This document shows positions 61,709-64,000 of a DNA stretch of 64,000 nucleotides, one piece after another. The stretch is from Rahnella rivi. GTDB lineage: Bacteria; Pseudomonadota; Gammaproteobacteria; Enterobacterales; Enterobacteriaceae. The position numbers and the translations under genes were made by a program. Location: contig NZ_JAFMOX010000067.1 of the NCBI RefSeq assembly GCF_019049655.1, forward strand, positions 248,001 through 312,000. The letters are read 5' to 3'. Under the pieces are notes generated by a model. That model was not told the DNA's origin and made no database searches. It saw only the letters and a program-made list of their open reading frames with translations. How positions within the stretch are numbered: position 1 is the first letter of the stretch; each line of letters begins with the position of its first letter.

Positions 61709-63157
61709 CTAGGGACGATACACTTTCACATTATTAAAGCCCTGTTCTTTCAGATACAGCGCCTGTAAACGGCTCATCACGCCGCGATCGCAATACAGCA
61801 AATAGGTTTTGCTCTGATCCAAATCGCCAAACTGCGTCGCCAGTTTATAGAACGCCAGCGCCTTCACTTCGACATTTTCCAGCGCCAGCGGATCCGCATC
61901 CACTTCATCCGGTGCGCGAACGTCCAGCACGATATCCGTGGAAACAAACTCAGCGACGGTTTCCACTTCCGGCACTTCCTGAGCAGCCTGCTCAGCAATT
62001 TCACGGATGTCACAGTTACGCGCTTCACTGACCACTTTATCGAGGATGGCAAAATTGAACATCGCCTCTTCCGCTTCGATTTTGGCTTTCACCGCTTTCA
62101 CCGTCGGGCTTTTCGAAATCACACCGCAATATTCCGGCATGGTTTTGGCGAAATCTTCAGTACCAATTTCACGGGCAATCTTGATGATGTGTTCTTTATC
62201 GTGCGAAATCAGCGGACGCAGGATCAGGGTATCAGAAACGTTGTCGATCAAACGCAGGTTGGTCAGCGTCTGGCTGGAAACCTGTCCCAGTGCTTCACCG
62301 GTCACCAGCGCCTGAACGCCATAACGCTCCGCGATAGAAGACGCTGCACGCACCATCATTCGTTTCAGCACGACGCCCATCTGGCCGTCTTCGATTTTTT
62401 CGAGGATCTCACCGACCACCGGCTCAAAATCAATAGCGATAAAACGCACGCGGTGCGAGCTGCCAAAACGATTCCACAGGTAATGAGCCACCTGTTTCAC
62501 GCCGATTTCATGCGCCGCGCCGCCAAGGTTAAAGAAGCAATAATGCACACGACAGCCACGACGCATCAGCATATAACTGGATACGCCGGAGTCGAAACCG
62601 CCAGAAATGAGTGACATCACGTCTTCCTGCGTACCGATAGGATAACCGCCCTGACCTTCGAGACGGTTCTTCACCAGCACCAGTTTATCGTCGTTGATTT
62701 CCAGTTTCACCGTCACTTCCGGCGAGGTCAGGTTGACACGCGCAGACTCAATGTGTTGGTTCAGGCCGCCGCCCACGTAACGTTCTACGTCGCCGGAGCT
62801 GAAATCATGCTTGCCGCGACGTTTAACACGTACGCAGAAAGTTTTGCCTTCGACTTCAGAACGATAGGCTTCGAGTGCCTGTTCGAAAATATTGTGAACG
62901 TCTGTGTAAGGGCGGTCTTCCACTTCTTCGACATAGCGGATGCCCGGAATGCGGCAAAGCAATTCCTGGATAAGATCGTGTTTACTTTCGTCTTTGCTGC
63001 GAACTTCGATATGATCCCAGTGGCGAACGACTGCCAGTGTCTCATCATGCGGTCGCACAATGTTGCGAATGCTGCTTGAGAGGATCTTAATGAAGCGCAA
63101 ACGCACAGATTGGCTCTTGATGGTGATTTCAGGGAACAATTTAATGATAAACTTCAT
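61709..63157 (-). CDS. thiI: tRNA 4-thiouridine/thiamine sulfur transferase ThiI
   Basis: Enzyme of 482 residues that makes 4-thiouridine at position 8 of tRNA and passes sulfur for thiamine. It has an N-terminal ferredoxin-like and THUMP region, a PP-loop (SLISGGFDSGVSSYM), and a C-terminal rhodanese domain with catalytic Cys456 (YLLYCDRG). It faces away from xseB. Confidence 0.98.
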   Translation of the reverse strand: MKFIIKLFPEITIKSQSVRLRFIKILSSSIRNIVRPHDETLAVVRHWDHIEVRSKDESKHDLIQELLCRIPGIRYVEEVEDRPYTDVHNIFEQALEAYRSEVEGKTFCVRVKRRGKHDFSSGDVERYVGGGLNQHIESARVNLTSPEVTVKLEINDDKLVLVKNRLEGQGGYPIGTQEDVMSLISGGFDSGVSSYMLMRRGCRVHYCFFNLGGAAHEIGVKQVAHYLWNRFGSSHRVRFIAIDFEPVVGEILEKIEDGQMGVVLKRMMVRAASSIAERYGVQALVTGEALGQVSSQTLTNLRLIDNVSDTLILRPLISHDKEHIIKIAREIGTEDFAKTMPEYCGVISKSPTVKAVKAKIEAEEAMFNFAILDKVVSEARNCDIREIAEQAAQEVPEVETVAEFVSTDIVLDVRAPDEVDADPLALENVEVKALAFYKLATQFGDLDQSKTYLLYCDRGVMSRLQALYLKEQGFNNVKVYRP

Positions 63158-63361
63158 GGCAGTCTTTTGTTAGCAGGTTAAAAAACGGGGTAGTAAGTCG
63201 CTGAATAAGGATCTAGGATCCTATTATTGCTAAGCCTTATGCTTGTTTGTGAAACATAAGTTTTGTGCCACATTGGGCTTAGCAATAAACTCAGCGGCGC
63301 AGAGTATATCACTTTTAATGGATATTCTGCGCGCAAAACCAAACAGCAGTGCCATGCTTAA

Positions 63362-63405
63362 CGGGAATGTCTCCCGGAGCTGAGAGCCGACCCTGCCGTC
63401 TCAGC
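63362..63405 (+). other. tandem hairpins in the xseB leader
   Basis: CGGGA-ATGTC-TCCCG (63362-63376) is followed at once by GCTGAGA/TCTCAGC (63379-63405) around a 13-nt loop. Both stems are perfect. They lie 43-86 bases before the xseB ATG, in the 290-base thiI/xseB gap; no T tract follows, so they do not look like a plain terminator. Confidence 0.5.
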
Positions 63406-63447
63406 ACTCTGGTCATCGATTCTGATCAACGATATTGAAAGAGAATT

Positions 63448-63690
63448 ATGCCGAAAAAATCTGCACCACCCGCCAATTTCGAAACTGCTCTGGCCGACCT
63501 GGAACAGATCGTTTCACGCCTCGAATCAGGCGAATTGCCTTTAGAAGAGGCGCTGAATGAATTCGAGCAAGGCGTCCAGCTGGCGCGTCAGGGACAGCAA
63601 AAGCTGCAACAGGCCGAACAGCGTGTACAAATTCTGCTCGACAGCGATGAAGATGCACCGCTGACACCTTTCACACCGGAAGCAGAGTAA
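63448..63690 (+). CDS. xseB: exodeoxyribonuclease VII small subunit
   Basis: Small subunit of 80 residues that binds XseA. The family core ETALADLEQIVSRLESGELPLEEAL is complete, with a helical Gln-rich middle. The RBS AAGAGA precedes ATG 63448. ispA follows after 6 bases, as in E. coli, where dxs is next. Confidence 0.97.
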   Translation: MPKKSAPPANFETALADLEQIVSRLESGELPLEEALNEFEQGVQLARQGQQKLQQAEQRVQILLDSDEDAPLTPFTPEAE

Positions 63691-63696
63691 CGGTTT

Positions 63697-64000
63697 ATGT
63701 CTGAAGCGATTTCTCTTTCTCCGGCTGGCGAGTTTTCACGTGAACTTCGCGCGATGCAACAACGCGTGGATGGCGTACTGACCGCTTACATTGACGCCCT
63801 GCCGCTGGCTGATTTACCGCTGGTTGAAGCCATGCGCTACGGTGCACTGCTCGGCGGCAAACGGATGCGACCTTATCTGGTGTATGCCACCGGTCAGCTA
63901 TTCGGGCTGGATTTGAAAAATCTTGATGCGCCCGCTGCTGCGGTCGAATGCATCCACGCCTATTCGCTGATCCATGACGATCTGCCCGCAATGGATGACG
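63697..64000 (+). CDS. ispA: farnesyl diphosphate synthase (5' part; runs off the window)
   Basis: First 101 codons of the geranyl/farnesyl diphosphate synthase. The conserved GALLGGKRMRPYLVYATG and AAAVECIHAYSLIHDDLPAMDD (first aspartate-rich motif, DDLPAMDD) are present. ATG 63697 gives an N terminus about ten residues longer than in E. coli; ATG 63754 is an alternative. Six bases separate it from xseB. Confidence 0.95.
   Translation, partial: MSEAISLSPAGEFSRELRAMQQRVDGVLTAYIDALPLADLPLVEAMRYGALLGGKRMRPYLVYATGQLFGLDLKNLDAPAAAVECIHAYSLIHDDLPAMDD

Noticed and set aside
63361..63447. Thiamine (TPP) riboswitch before xseB
   Set aside because: CTGAGA and ACCC are present, but the conserved downstream part (CCTGATC, GGNTAATNCCAGCG, GGGAA) is absent or far out of place, and CTGAGA is locked in a perfect stem of its own.
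1..64000. CRISPR arrays, insertion sequences, prophage, tRNA or attachment sites
   Set aside because: I saw no regular spaced repeats, transposase or integrase ORFs, or cloverleaf sequences on either strand.

Overview
The window is chromosomal DNA of a member of the Enterobacterales, and every gene family in it fits that order. Gene order follows the E. coli block from dnaX to ispA (apt, ybaN, priC, mscK, acrRAB, hha/tomB, ffs, tesB, amtB-glnK, mdlAB, queC, ppiD, hupB, lon, clpXP, tig, bolA, ampG, cyoABCDE, yajR, yajQ, panE, yajL, thiI, xseB, ispA). A 67-residue Hha of the YmoA type and a YmoB-like TomB point to the Yersinia/Serratia/Rahnella side (Yersiniaceae). The genus is a guess: Rahnella or Ewingella would fit. 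I see no rRNA, tRNA, insertion sequence, prophage or CRISPR array.

Layout: 1-1915 is dnaX (3' end cut off) with a clear -1 frameshift cassette. Positions 2153-4300 hold malS with a MalT box, placed between dnaX and apt. Positions 4363-9848 hold apt, ybaN, priC, rsmS and mscK. Positions 10014-15147 hold acrR diverging from acrAB around a conserved AcrR operator. Positions 15237-18446 form a zinc-starvation block: a Zur box with rpmE2-rpmJ2 on the plus strand, then a metal ABC importer on the minus strand that starts at a second Zur box. The importer's first gene appears to be a 35-codon membrane ORF coupled to the ATPase gene by ATGA. Positions 18671-19884 hold an AT-rich orphan gene, then tomB-hha. 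Positions 19968-24263 form a purine-salvage cassette: a LysR regulator divergent from adenine deaminase and an NCS2 permease. 4.5S RNA follows at 24333-24445.

Positions 24630-28533 hold atl, ybaY, tesB and the glnK-amtB operon, which has a sigma-54 promoter and an upstream NtrC site. Positions 28873-35083 hold mdlAB, decR divergent from a PLP enzyme of the cysteine synthase/desulfhydrase type, and cof. Positions 35276-38754 hold ybaE, queC, fadM and ybaV. Positions 38893-48578 form the protein-quality block ppiD, hupB, lon, clpX, clpP, tig and bolA, with sigma-32 promoters before lon and clpP. Positions 48921-56357 hold yajG, ampG and cyoABCDE. Positions 56545-64000 hold yajR, a sugar-type oxidoreductase absent from this place in E. 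coli K-12, yajQ, panE, yajL, thiI, xseB and the start of ispA.

Most of the window is conserved core genome. The parts most worth attention are the zinc locus with its unlisted small ORF, a TomB that lacks the buried cysteine of its family, the decR/desulfhydrase pair with a dyad between them, the AT-rich orphan gene at 18671, and several unexplained structured sequences in untranslated regions (before tesB, tig, cyoA and xseB).
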